A DNA stretch of 64,000 nucleotides. Origin: Deltaproteobacteria bacterium (GTDB taxonomy: Bacteria; Desulfobacterota; Desulfarculia; Desulfarculales; Desulfarculaceae). The translations under genes and the position numbers were made by a program. Numbering within the stretch: position 1 is the stretch's first letter; every line of letters begins with the position of its first letter. The stretch spans positions 4,536 through 68,535 of the forward strand of contig JAHLLK010000025.1 of the NCBI GenBank assembly GCA_020444165.1, read 5' to 3'. Under the pieces are notes generated by a model. That model saw only the letters and a program-made list of their open reading frames with translations, made no database searches and was not told the origin of the DNA. Shown here in pieces: positions 33,170 through 41,037 of this stretch.

Positions 33170-34579
33170 ATGCCCGACCCGGACAAGGTGGCGGAATATC
33201 GCCTGACTCCCGAGGGGACCTGCCTGGAGACCCTCTCCCCCCTGGAACTGGAGCACCTGTGGACCACCAGCCGGGACGCCAGCCACCCCCTTTTGGTGCG
33301 CTGTCTCCTGGCGGTGTTGAACAGCATGTCCGGCTCGGACGACGTGGCCCAGATGTTGGAGGATCACCAGGACTTCGAGGTGGAGGTGAACTCCACGCCA
33401 GGCGGCGTGGAACTGGTGCTGCGCCAGGCCCCGGCCGTGGCCTTTGTGGCCTATGAAAGCAGCTCCCCGGGAGAGACCGGCCCGAACCTGAAGCTCATCG
33501 AGGGCCTCCGGCAGCACCTCTTCGCGGTGCTCCGGGACCTGGCCTTTGTGCGGGGCGAGATGGCCTCGCCGGGCAAGTTCCGCCTCACCGACGGCCCCGG
33601 GCTCACCGACGCGGTGTTCCTGATTCTCAGGAACGCCCGGGTGTTCACCAAGACCGGTCCCCACAAGATCGTGACCTTCTGGGGCGGGCACAGCATCGGC
33701 GAGGAGGAGTACGATTACTCCGTGGACCTGGGGGCGGAGTGCGGGCTCCGGCTGATGGACGTGATCACCGGCTGCGGCCAGGGGGCCATGCGGGGCCCCA
33801 TGGAGGGCGCCGCGGTGGGCCACGCCCGCCAGCGGGTGGCCGAGGGCCGCTACCTGGGCCTCACCGAGCCGGGCATCATCGCCTCGGAGGCGCCCAACCC
33901 CATCGTCAAGCCCCTGGTGATCCTGCCGGACATCGAAAAGCGCCTGGAGGCCTTTGTGCGCCTGGGCCACGGGGTGGTGGTCTTCCCCGGCGGGGTGGGC
34001 ACCCTGGAGGAGATCAGCTACCTCCTGGGCGTGTTGGCCCATCCCGCCAACCGGGACCTGCCCTTCCCCCTCATCTTCAGCGGCCCGCCCAGCGCGGCGC
34101 CCTATTTCGAGCTGGTGCTGGGCTTTTTCCGGCGCTTTTTGGGGGACGCGGCCGTGGACCGGGGCCGGGTGCTGCTGGGCGATCCGGCGGGGACCGCCCA
34201 GGCCCTGAACCGGGGGCTGTTGGCGGTCAAGGCTTTCCGGGACCGGGAAAAGGACTCCTACTATTTCAACTACAGCCTGCACGTGCCCTATCTGTTCCAG
34301 GAGCCGTTCCCGGCCAGCCACGAGACGGTGGCCCAGTTGGCCCTGACCCGGGAGCAGGCGCCCTACAAGTTGGCCGCCATGCTGCGCCGCGCTTTTTCCG
34401 CCGTGGTTTCCGGCAACGTGCGGCCCGAGGGCATGGCCGCGGTGGCCCGGGAGGGGCCGTTCCGCTTTGGGGGGGATCCGGATTTGGTGGCCGGGCTGGG
34501 GGAGCTGTTGGGTGCGCTGGCCGCCCAGGGCCGCATGAAGCTGGGCGGGGCCTACCGGCCCAGCTACGCCACGGACTGA
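33170..34579 (+). CDS. ppnN: Nucleotide 5'-monophosphate nucleosidase, PpnN-like (LOG fold)
   Basis: 469 residues from ATG 33170, close to the usual 450-460. The long N-terminal domain is followed by a LOG/Rossmann nucleosidase core: FWGGHSIGEEEYDYS, GLRLMDVITGCGQGAMRGPM and VVVFPGGVGTLEEISYLLG (PGGxGTxxE). This matches PpnN (formerly YgdH), which cleaves purine and pyrimidine nucleoside monophosphates to base and ribose-5-phosphate. In E. coli PpnN is stimulated by (p)ppGpp. It stands alone with its own 170-bp leader. Confidence 0.87.
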   Translation: MPDPDKVAEYRLTPEGTCLETLSPLELEHLWTTSRDASHPLLVRCLLAVLNSMSGSDDVAQMLEDHQDFEVEVNSTPGGVELVLRQAPAVAFVAYESSSPGETGPNLKLIEGLRQHLFAVLRDLAFVRGEMASPGKFRLTDGPGLTDAVFLILRNARVFTKTGPHKIVTFWGGHSIGEEEYDYSVDLGAECGLRLMDVITGCGQGAMRGPMEGAAVGHARQRVAEGRYLGLTEPGIIASEAPNPIVKPLVILPDIEKRLEAFVRLGHGVVVFPGGVGTLEEISYLLGVLAHPANRDLPFPLIFSGPPSAAPYFELVLGFFRRFLGDAAVDRGRVLLGDPAGTAQALNRGLLAVKAFRDREKDSYYFNYSLHVPYLFQEPFPASHETVAQLALTREQAPYKLAAMLRRAFSAVVSGNVRPEGMAAVAREGPFRFGGDPDLVAGLGELLGALAAQGRMKLGGAYRPSYATD

Positions 34580-34632
34580 GCGGCCAAGGCGCCACGGGGT
34601 GCCTTCGGACCCGGGGGGCGGGGCCGCGGGCC

Positions 34633-35196
34633 TTACTTGGCGGCCGGGGCCTTGCCCGGGGCCGCGGAGCGGGCGGAGGAAGGCGCCGCCTGCCGGGCCC
34701 AGGGGTCGGCGATGCGCACCCCGTCCCGGTAGATGAGATGGCCGGTGACCTGGGCCGCGGCCACCCGCCAGCCCGCCCGGCTGTGCCGGAAGGTGGCGTC
34801 TATCTGGCTCACGGTGCGGTAACGGTGGCCCAGATCGGTCAAGAGGTCGAACTCGTGGATCTCCACGTAGTCCACCTGGGCGCGGTCGCCCTTGATGGTG
34901 GTCTGGCCCAGGGTGAGCCGGGTGGCCAGGTTCTGGGCGGTGAGGAGAAAGCCCGCGGTCATGATCCGGGCCTCTTGCAGGCTGATCCGCTGGCCGCCCT
35001 GCAACACCAACACCGCGTCAGGCTCGAAGTTCCGGGTGATGGCGTCCAGGTCCCGGCGGCCAAAAGCCGCGGCGGCCCGCTTCAGCACCGTCTGGATGGC
35101 CGCCCGGTCGGCGGCCTGGTCGGCCCGGGCCGGCGGGACGGCGATGACGGCGGCCAGCACCGCCCAGCCCAACAGGCACGCTACCAGCTTTTTCAT
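34633..35196 (-). CDS. Secreted NTF2-like (SnoaL/DUF4440-type) protein
   Basis: 187 residues with a signal peptide (KKLVACLLGWAVLAAVIAVP ending in ARA). The mature part has the cone-shaped NTF2-like pattern: AIQTVLKRAAAAFGRRDLDA, ITRNFEPDAVLVLQGG, and a C-terminal strand AGWRVAAAQVTGHLIYRDG. A low-complexity alanine/proline/serine tail follows. Such domains bind small ligands or act as enzymes, and no function can be assigned. It is predicted periplasmic. It lies 26 bp downstream of bioD on the same strand, so it may be read through from the biotin operon. Confidence 0.75.
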   Translation of the reverse strand: MKKLVACLLGWAVLAAVIAVPPARADQAADRAAIQTVLKRAAAAFGRRDLDAITRNFEPDAVLVLQGGQRISLQEARIMTAGFLLTAQNLATRLTLGQTTIKGDRAQVDYVEIHEFDLLTDLGHRYRTVSQIDATFRHSRAGWRVAAAQVTGHLIYRDGVRIADPWARQAAPSSARSAAPGKAPAAK

Positions 35197-35222
35197 GGTC
35201 GCTCCTCCCTCGGGAGGCTATT

Positions 35223-35957
35223 TTACCGGCCCCGGCCGGTCAGGTCCAATAGCGGCGCCAGGTCCAGGTGCTCCCGGGCCGCCCGGGAGAGGTCCGGCCC
35301 GGACAGCTCCTCCTCGCCGGCCTGGGTGCGCCAGGGCAGGTTGCCCAAATAGGGGATGCCGCTGAACTCGGTGATGATGCCCGGGTTGTGGGTGATGGCC
35401 GGGTCCTCGGGCAGGTTGGGATCGGGGCCGGAGAAGATGAAGCCCAGCACCTTGACCCCCCGGTCCCGCACCGCGTGGATGGTCAAGAGGGTCAGGTTGA
35501 TGGTGCCCAGGCCCGGCCGCCCCACGATGATCACCGGAAAGCCCAGGTCCACGATGAGATCCAGGAGAATGTGCCGGCTGGTGACCGGCACCATGACCCC
35601 GCCCACCCCCTCCACCACCGTGAAATCGTGGGAGGTCATGGCCTGGTGGGTCACCTTGAGCACCTGGCTGATGGGCGTTTTCCAGCCCTCCAGGCGGCCG
35701 GCCACCAGGGGGGCCAGGGGGTGTTTGAGGCAATAGGGGCTCAGCTGATCCAGGGGGTCGGGCAGACCGGTGAGCCGGGCCACGGTGAGGGCGTCCGGCG
35801 AGATGAGCCGGCCGCCCAGCTCCACCCCGCCGCTGGCCACCGGTTTCAGGTAACCCGCGTCCACCCCCTCGTCCCTGAGGGCCAGCACCAAGGCCGCGCT
35901 GACCACGGTCTTGCCCACCTCGGTGTCGGTGCCGGTGACGAATACTCCCCTGGCCAT
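35223..35957 (-). CDS. bioD: Dethiobiotin synthetase
   Basis: 244 residues, usual length. The P-loop FVTGTDTEVGKTVVSAAL (K16, T17) is the BioD signature; VVEGVGGVMVPV is the second conserved block. BioD closes the ureido ring of 7,8-diaminopelargonic acid with CO2 and ATP to form dethiobiotin. It is the last biotin gene of the operon; its ATG directly abuts the bioF stop codon. Confidence 0.95.
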   Translation of the reverse strand: MARGVFVTGTDTEVGKTVVSAALVLALRDEGVDAGYLKPVASGGVELGGRLISPDALTVARLTGLPDPLDQLSPYCLKHPLAPLVAGRLEGWKTPISQVLKVTHQAMTSHDFTVVEGVGGVMVPVTSRHILLDLIVDLGFPVIIVGRPGLGTINLTLLTIHAVRDRGVKVLGFIFSGPDPNLPEDPAITHNPGIITEFSGIPYLGNLPWRTQAGEEELSGPDLSRAAREHLDLAPLLDLTGRGR

Positions 35958-37142
35958 CTACCCACCCACCTTTCTTGCCGCGCGGAGCACCGCGGCCGCG
36001 GCCTGTTCCACATCTTCCTCGCTATGAGCCGCCGACACGGCCAGACGCACCCGGGAGGAGCCGGGCGGCACCGTGGGCGGCCGGATGGCCGGGGCGAAGA
36101 CCCCTTCGTCCAACAAGGCCGCGGCCAAGGCCAGGGCCCGGCCGGTGTCCCCCACCAAAACCGGGACGATGGGCCCGGCCGGGGAGGTCACCGTGAGTCC
36201 GCCCTCCTCCAGTTTGCGGCGCAACAGGTCGGATAGGGCGAAAAGCTTTTGCCTGAGTTCGGGCATTTCCCGCACCAGGGCCAGGGACTCCCGGGCCACG
36301 GCCACCTGGGCCGGTGGGGGCGAGGTGGTGTAAAGAAAGCTGCGGGCCCGGCTCACCAGGGTGTCCACCACCTCCCGGGCCCCGGCCACGAAACCGCCCA
36401 GCCCCCCCAGGGCCTTGCTGAAGGTGCCCACCATCACCGCCTGCGGCCCCGGGGTCAGGCCGTAGTGCTCGAAACTGCCCCGGCCTTCCGCCCCCCAAAC
36501 CCCGGTGGCGTGGGCGTCGTCCACCACCAACAGGGCGTCGTGGCGGCGGGCCAGGTCCAACAGCTCCGGCAGGGGAGCCAGATCGCCGTCCATGGAGAAC
36601 ACCCCGTCGGTGACGATGAGCTTGAGCCCGGTCTCCGGGGCCTGGGCCAGGATCTCCCCCGCGCTCCGCCAGTCACCGTGGGGGTAGATGGCCCGCCGGG
36701 CCCGGGAGAGCCGGCAGGCGTCGATGAGGCTGGCGTGGTTCAGGCGGTCGCTGACAATGAGGTCGCCGGCTTGGGTCAACCCGGTGACCGCCCCCAGGTT
36801 GGCCAGATAGCCGCTGGAGAAGTACAGGGCCGCCGGGGCCTTCTTGAAGGCCGCGATCTCCGCTTCCAGGGCCAGGTGGCTGTCCAGGGTGCCGGAGATG
36901 AGCCGGCTGGCCCCGCTGCCCGAGCCCTGCTCCTGGGCGGCCCGCAGCGCCGCCGCGGCCAGGCGGGGGTGGCGGGCCAGGCCCAGGTAGTCGTTGCTGG
37001 CCAGGAGGATCACCGGGCGGCCGTCGATGACCACCCGGGCCCCGGTGGCCGGGCCCATGGACACCAGCCGGCGTTTGAGCCCGGCCTGGTCCAGGTCGGC
37101 CAGCCGGCCGGCCAAAACCTCCAAGGCCCCGGGGTGGGCCAT
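35958..37142 (-). CDS. bioF: 8-Amino-7-oxononanoate synthase
   Basis: 394 residues, alpha-oxoamine synthase family. The PLP lysine is K243 in VGTFSKALGGLGGF, the cofactor aspartate lies in LLVVDDAHATGVWG, and SGSGASRLISGT is the usual glycine-rich loop. It condenses pimeloyl-ACP (or -CoA) with alanine. The start overlaps the bioA stop by one base (TGATG). Confidence 0.95.
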   Translation of the reverse strand: MAHPGALEVLAGRLADLDQAGLKRRLVSMGPATGARVVIDGRPVILLASNDYLGLARHPRLAAAALRAAQEQGSGSGASRLISGTLDSHLALEAEIAAFKKAPAALYFSSGYLANLGAVTGLTQAGDLIVSDRLNHASLIDACRLSRARRAIYPHGDWRSAGEILAQAPETGLKLIVTDGVFSMDGDLAPLPELLDLARRHDALLVVDDAHATGVWGAEGRGSFEHYGLTPGPQAVMVGTFSKALGGLGGFVAGAREVVDTLVSRARSFLYTTSPPPAQVAVARESLALVREMPELRQKLFALSDLLRRKLEEGGLTVTSPAGPIVPVLVGDTGRALALAAALLDEGVFAPAIRPPTVPPGSSRVRLAVSAAHSEEDVEQAAAAVLRAARKVGG

Positions 37143-38497
37143 CAGGCGCCTTCCGTAACGGCGATCACGGCCTGGCTCACCGCGTCCACCAGAAGGTCTA
37201 TCTCTTCCTCGCTGCTGGACAAGGGCGGCATCAGCACGATGGTGTCGCCCAGGGGACGCACGATGACTCCCCGGGGCCGGGCGGCCATGATCACCTGGTG
37301 CCCCATGCGGGCCCCGGGAGCATAGGCCTTGTTTTTGGCCGGGTCGGCCATGATCTCGATGCCGCCCATGAGGCCCTGCTGCCGGATCTCGGCCACGTGG
37401 GGCCGGCCGGCCAGGGGGGCCAGGCCCTGGGCCATTTGCTCCGCCCGGGCCTGCACGTTGGCCAGCACCTGGTTCTCCGCCATCAAATCCAGGCTGGCCA
37501 GGGCGGCGGCGGCGGCCAGGGGGTTGCCGGTGTAGGTGTGGCCGTGGAAAAAGTGGCGGAACTCGTCGAACTCGCCCCAGAAGGCCTGGAAGATCTCCTC
37601 CGAGGCCAGGGTGGCCGACAGGGGCAGCACCCCGCCGGTGAGGCCCTTGCCCACGGCCATGAGGTCCGGGGGGGTGTCTTCCAGCTCGCAGGCGAACATG
37701 GCCCCGGTGCGGCCAAAGCCGGTGGCCACCTCATCGGCGATGAACAGCACCTCGTGGTCCCGGCAGATGTCGTAGAGCCGCTTCAGATAACCCTCCGGCT
37801 GCACCACGATGCCCGCCGCGCCCTGCACCCGGGGCTCCACCACCAGGCCGCAGATGCCGGCCCCGTGCTCGCTCAGCATTTCGTCCAGCTTGTTGGCGCA
37901 GGCCAGGTCGCAGGCGGGAAAGGTCAGCCCCAGGCGGCAGTTCCGGCAGTGGGGCTGGGGCAGGCGGTGCACCGGGAAGAGCAGCGGGCGGTACACCTCG
38001 TGGAACAGCTCGATGCCGCCCACGCTCACCGCGCCGATGGTGTCGCCGTGGTAGGCGTTCTCCAGGGCCACGAAGGTCTTCTTTTCTTTCCAACCCCGGA
38101 GCTGGCAGTACTGGTAGGCGATCTTGAGCGCGATCTCCACCGCGGTGCTGCCGCTCTCGGAATAGAAGGCCCGGGTGAGCCCGGTGGGCGCCAGGCCGGT
38201 GAGCCGCTCGGCCAGGCGGATGGCCGGGGCGTGGGTGAGGCCCAGCATGGTGGAGTGATCCAACCGGGTCAACTGGTCGGCGATGGCCTGGTTGATGGCC
38301 GGGTGGCCGTGGCCGTGCACGGTGACCCACAGGCTGGACACCCCGTCAAAGTAGCGCTTCCCCTCGGTGTCGATGAGCCAGTTGCCCTCGCCCCGGGCGA
38401 TGACCAGGGGCGGCTCGCCGGCCCACAGCTTGTGCTGGGTGAAGGGGTGCCACAGGTGACGGAAATCGGCTTCCAACAGCTCACGGGTGTTGGCCAT
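37142..38497 (-). CDS. bioA: Adenosylmethionine-8-amino-7-oxononanoate aminotransferase
   Basis: 451 residues, class III aminotransferase. HLWHPFTQHKLW is a BioA-type N-terminal signature. LFIADEVATGFGRTG contains the PLP aspartate D255, and K284 in MAVGKGLTGGVLP is the Schiff-base lysine. The YSESGSTAVEIALKIA block is typical. It uses S-adenosylmethionine as amino donor to make 7,8-diaminopelargonate. It lies three bases after bioB. Confidence 0.95.
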   Translation of the reverse strand: MANTRELLEADFRHLWHPFTQHKLWAGEPPLVIARGEGNWLIDTEGKRYFDGVSSLWVTVHGHGHPAINQAIADQLTRLDHSTMLGLTHAPAIRLAERLTGLAPTGLTRAFYSESGSTAVEIALKIAYQYCQLRGWKEKKTFVALENAYHGDTIGAVSVGGIELFHEVYRPLLFPVHRLPQPHCRNCRLGLTFPACDLACANKLDEMLSEHGAGICGLVVEPRVQGAAGIVVQPEGYLKRLYDICRDHEVLFIADEVATGFGRTGAMFACELEDTPPDLMAVGKGLTGGVLPLSATLASEEIFQAFWGEFDEFRHFFHGHTYTGNPLAAAAALASLDLMAENQVLANVQARAEQMAQGLAPLAGRPHVAEIRQQGLMGGIEIMADPAKNKAYAPGARMGHQVIMAARPRGVIVRPLGDTIVLMPPLSSSEEEIDLLVDAVSQAVIAVTEGA

Positions 38498-38500
38498 GCA

Positions 38501-39514
38501 TCAAGCTCCTTGGGGCGCGGCGGCCGTCCGGAGGCCCAGGGCGGCCAGATCGGCCAGGTCCTCGGCCGGCGGGGCCCCGCCGGTGGTCAGGTAATCGCCG
38601 GTCATGGTGGCCCCGGCCCCGGCCAAGTACATGAGGGGGGCCAGGCGGCCCAGCACCTGGCGGCGGCCGCCGCAGGTGCGGAGCCGGGCCCGGGGCAGGA
38701 ACAGCTTGAACACCGCCAGGGTGGCCAGGGCTTCCAGGGGGGTCAACAGGGGGACCCCGGCCAAAGGCGTGCCGGGGATGGGGTTCAGGAAATTCAAGGG
38801 CACCGACTCGGGGTCCAGCTCGGCCAGGGCCTGGGCCAGCTCCACCCGCTCAGCCGGGCTCTCGCCCAGGCCCACGATGCCGCCGGCGCAGATCTCCAGC
38901 CCGGCCTCCCGGGCGGTGTGCACCGTGGCCACCCGCTCCTCCAGGGTGTGGGTGGTGCAGACCCGGGGGAAAAAGCCGGGGCCGGCCTCCAGGTTGTGGT
39001 GATAGCGGGTGAGCCCGGCGTCGGCCAGGCGGCGGGCCTCGGGCGGGGCCAACAGCCCCAGGGAGGCGCAGGGCTCCACCCGCCCCTCTTCCCGGATCAG
39101 CTCGATGGCCCGGCAGAGTTCGTCCAGCTCAGCGCCCCGGGGGCAGCCCCGGCCGCTGGTCACCAGGCCGAAGCGCCGGGCCCCGTCGCGCCCCGCCCGG
39201 GAGGCCCTTTGGGCCAGTTCCGGCGCGGAAAGCAGGGGATAGGTCTGGGCCGGGCCGGCGTAGTGGGCGCTTTGGGCGCAGAAGACGCAATCCTCGCTGC
39301 ACTGGCCGCTCTTGGCGTTGACGATGGCGCACAGCTCGATCTCGTCGCCGTCGTAGCGGCGGCGGAGCTGGCCGGCCGCGGCCATGAGCAGGGCCACCTC
39401 GGCCAGATCAGCCGGCGAGAGCCAGGCCGCGGCGGAGGCGGGGTCCGGGCTTTGGCCGGCCAAGACCGCGGCCAGGGCTTGGGCGGGAGTTTGCGCGTCG
39501 GGGGCGGAAGGCAT
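38501..39514 (-). CDS. bioB: Biotin synthase (radical SAM)
   Basis: 337 residues. The radical-SAM cysteines C72, C76 and C79 lie in KSGQCSEDCVFCAQSAHY, the canonical CxxxCxxC of BioB. GGIVGLGES, PLNFLNPIPGTPL and the C-terminal RTCGGRRQVLG (auxiliary-cluster arginine region) are also present. It inserts sulfur into dethiobiotin. It is the first gene of bioBAFD. Its RBS (GAGG) lies inside the putative BirA operator. pimeloyl-chain genes (bioC/H) are not in the window. Confidence 0.95.
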   Translation of the reverse strand: MPSAPDAQTPAQALAAVLAGQSPDPASAAAWLSPADLAEVALLMAAAGQLRRRYDGDEIELCAIVNAKSGQCSEDCVFCAQSAHYAGPAQTYPLLSAPELAQRASRAGRDGARRFGLVTSGRGCPRGAELDELCRAIELIREEGRVEPCASLGLLAPPEARRLADAGLTRYHHNLEAGPGFFPRVCTTHTLEERVATVHTAREAGLEICAGGIVGLGESPAERVELAQALAELDPESVPLNFLNPIPGTPLAGVPLLTPLEALATLAVFKLFLPRARLRTCGGRRQVLGRLAPLMYLAGAGATMTGDYLTTGGAPPAEDLADLAALGLRTAAAPQGA

Positions 39515-39545
39515 ATGTCAACCTCGTTGGGGACCGGGTTGACAA
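39515..39545 (-). promoter_or_regulatory. Putative BirA-type biotin operator overlapping the bioB ribosome-binding site
   Basis: Inverted repeat TGTCAACC (39516-39523) and GGTTGACA (39537-39544), extended to ATGTCAACC / GGTTGACAA, with a 13-base spacer. BirA sites described in bacteria resemble TTGTnAACC - spacer - GGTTnACAA, usually with a spacer of 14-16. Position directly before the bioB start and match to the half-site support biotin-responsive repression. The shorter spacer lowers certainty. A TTAGAT box lies just upstream on the minus strand. Confidence 0.6.
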
Positions 39546-39558
39546 TCTAACAGAGAAT

Positions 39559-39600
39559 GCCGGCCCTGGCAATCCCCGGGGCGGAATTGCCAGGGCCGGC
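39559..39600 (-). terminator. Hairpin downstream of the first M23-like gene
   Basis: 15-bp perfect stem GCCGGCCCTGGCAAT / ATTGCCAGGGCCGGC (39559-39573 / 39586-39600). On the minus strand it follows the gene ending at 39649, then reads ATTCTCTGTTAG, with only a weak T-rich tail. It is probably the transcript end. The outer stem half is shared with the hairpin behind the neighbouring paralogue (40975-41012). Confidence 0.5.
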
Positions 39601-39648
39601 AAAGAGGGGGCGGGGGGCGGTCGCCGGCGCAGCACCCCGGCGGCCGCC

Positions 39649-40821
39649 TCAGTACAGGTCCACCACCTCGCCCAAATCGGGTGTCAGGTTGTAGCGCTCC
39701 TCGGGGCCTTCCAGGGAGGTGTAGTCCCAGTTCGCGGAGTAGAGGTCGAAATAGCCCTGCGAGGTGAAGTTCTCCAGCAGGTAGGGCAGGCCCTCGCTGC
39801 CCAGGAAGCAGGAGCTGTCGCACAGTTCGAAATGCACATGGGGCACATCGGAGTTGCCCGAGTTGCCCATCTGGCCGATGACCTGGCCCTTGGTGAGCCT
39901 GTCGCCCAGGCCCACCGTGGGGCTGCCCGGGATCATGTGGGCGTAAATGGCGTAGACCCCGTCGCCCAGGTCCTGCACCACGCAATTGCCGGCGATGTTC
40001 TCCTGGGTGATGGGGTAGTCCAGCGACCAGGGGGTCTGGTTGTCCGGCACCCCGTCCGTGAAGCCGACCACCGGCCCGTCGCCCACGGCGTAGAGGCTGG
40101 CGCCGTAGCCGGGATAATCGGTGATCTTGGTGCCGTCGCCGCGGTGGAGTTGCTGGTCTTCGGTGAGTTGCACCCAGTCCACCGCGAAGCGCTGGGGCAC
40201 CCGGGTCTCGCCGTCCGTGGTGATGAGGCCGGTGCGATGGTGGGTGAAGTTGGCGGTGGACTCCAGGGCCGCCCACCCCTCGCCCTTGACCGGCGAGCCG
40301 ATGACCCGGGGCGTCTGGTCCGAAAGCGTGGCCGCGATCACCGTGAAGAAGGACTGCCCCGTGCTGTTTTGCTGGAAGTTCAGGCGGTGGTGGATCACCT
40401 CCGGCACGGTCTCCCCCGGGGCGTACTGATGCCAGAACAACAGCTCCGGGGTGGGGACCTTGGCGGTGTAGCTCATTTCCCCGGAAGTGGGCCGGGGATC
40501 GCTGGGCAAAATCAGCTTGGCCTCGCCATGGCCGTTGGTCTCGGTCAGCTCCTGGTAGGTGTAGTGGACCGTGACGCCGTCGCCGTACATGACGCTCACC
40601 CCCTCCAGGGTGAGGTCGTCCCCCAGGCAGTCGGAAAGCTTCAGTTCATAGGCCACGTTGGTGCCCTTGGCGCTGGCCACGGGCACCGGGTCCCAGGGTA
40701 CGGTGGTGCTCAAGGGGGCTTGCGCCGGCGCGGAAGCCGCCCCGGTCAGCGAGAGGAAGAGCAGGAAGGTCACCGCCAGGGCCGCCGGCCGCCACCCCAG
40801 GGGTTGCGGATGATCAGGCAT
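39649..40821 (-). CDS. Secreted M23/LytM-like protein, paralogue 1
   Basis: 390 residues with a signal peptide (LAVTFLLFLSLTGAASAPAQA). The mature N-terminal half has beta-rich character (STTVPWDPVPVASAKGTNVA). The C-terminal half is LytM-like: GNCVVQDLGDGVYAIYAHM, LTKGQVIGQMGNSGNSDVPH, with the HxH metal pair in HVHFEL. The usual first ligand motif HxxxD reads RFAVD (QRFAVDWV), so the first zinc histidine seems replaced, and peptidase activity is uncertain. It is about equal in length to the adjacent paralogue. Likely periplasmic or extracellular. Confidence 0.82.
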   Translation of the reverse strand: MPDHPQPLGWRPAALAVTFLLFLSLTGAASAPAQAPLSTTVPWDPVPVASAKGTNVAYELKLSDCLGDDLTLEGVSVMYGDGVTVHYTYQELTETNGHGEAKLILPSDPRPTSGEMSYTAKVPTPELLFWHQYAPGETVPEVIHHRLNFQQNSTGQSFFTVIAATLSDQTPRVIGSPVKGEGWAALESTANFTHHRTGLITTDGETRVPQRFAVDWVQLTEDQQLHRGDGTKITDYPGYGASLYAVGDGPVVGFTDGVPDNQTPWSLDYPITQENIAGNCVVQDLGDGVYAIYAHMIPGSPTVGLGDRLTKGQVIGQMGNSGNSDVPHVHFELCDSSCFLGSEGLPYLLENFTSQGYFDLYSANWDYTSLEGPEERYNLTPDLGEVVDLY

Positions 40822-40879
40822 ATTTTCCCCTCTTAGTTTTGGTGCCGTAATGTTTTTTTGGTGAGTAACAGCCCAATTA

Positions 40880-40908
40880 AATTAAAACAACCGACGTGTT
40901 TCCGTCAA
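40880..40908 (-). promoter_or_regulatory. Candidate sigma-70-type promoter of M23-like paralogue 1
   Basis: On the minus strand TTGACG (40903-40908) is followed after 17 bases by TTAATT (40880-40885). The block TCCTTGACGG is also found at the equivalent place upstream of paralogue 2, which supports a conserved promoter. No transcription-start evidence. Confidence 0.5.
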
Positions 40909-40974
40909 GGAACGTCAGGGGGCGGCGGGTGGGCCGACCCCTGGCAACTGGGGCGGCCCGGCCAGGAAAGCATT

Positions 40975-41012
40975 CCGGCCCTGGCCCTCCCCGGGGGGAG
41001 GGCCAGGGCCGG
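40975..41012 (-). terminator. Hairpin downstream of the second M23-like gene
   Basis: 18-bp perfect stem CCGGCCCTGGCCCTCCCC / GGGGAGGGCCAGGGCCGG with a two-base loop (40975-40992 / 40995-41012). It sits after the gene ending at 41038. Its outer part matches the hairpin at 39559-39600; its inner part differs but remains paired. No long T-run follows. Confidence 0.5.
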
Positions 41013-41037
41013 CGGATACGCGCGGGGGGCGGCGGCC

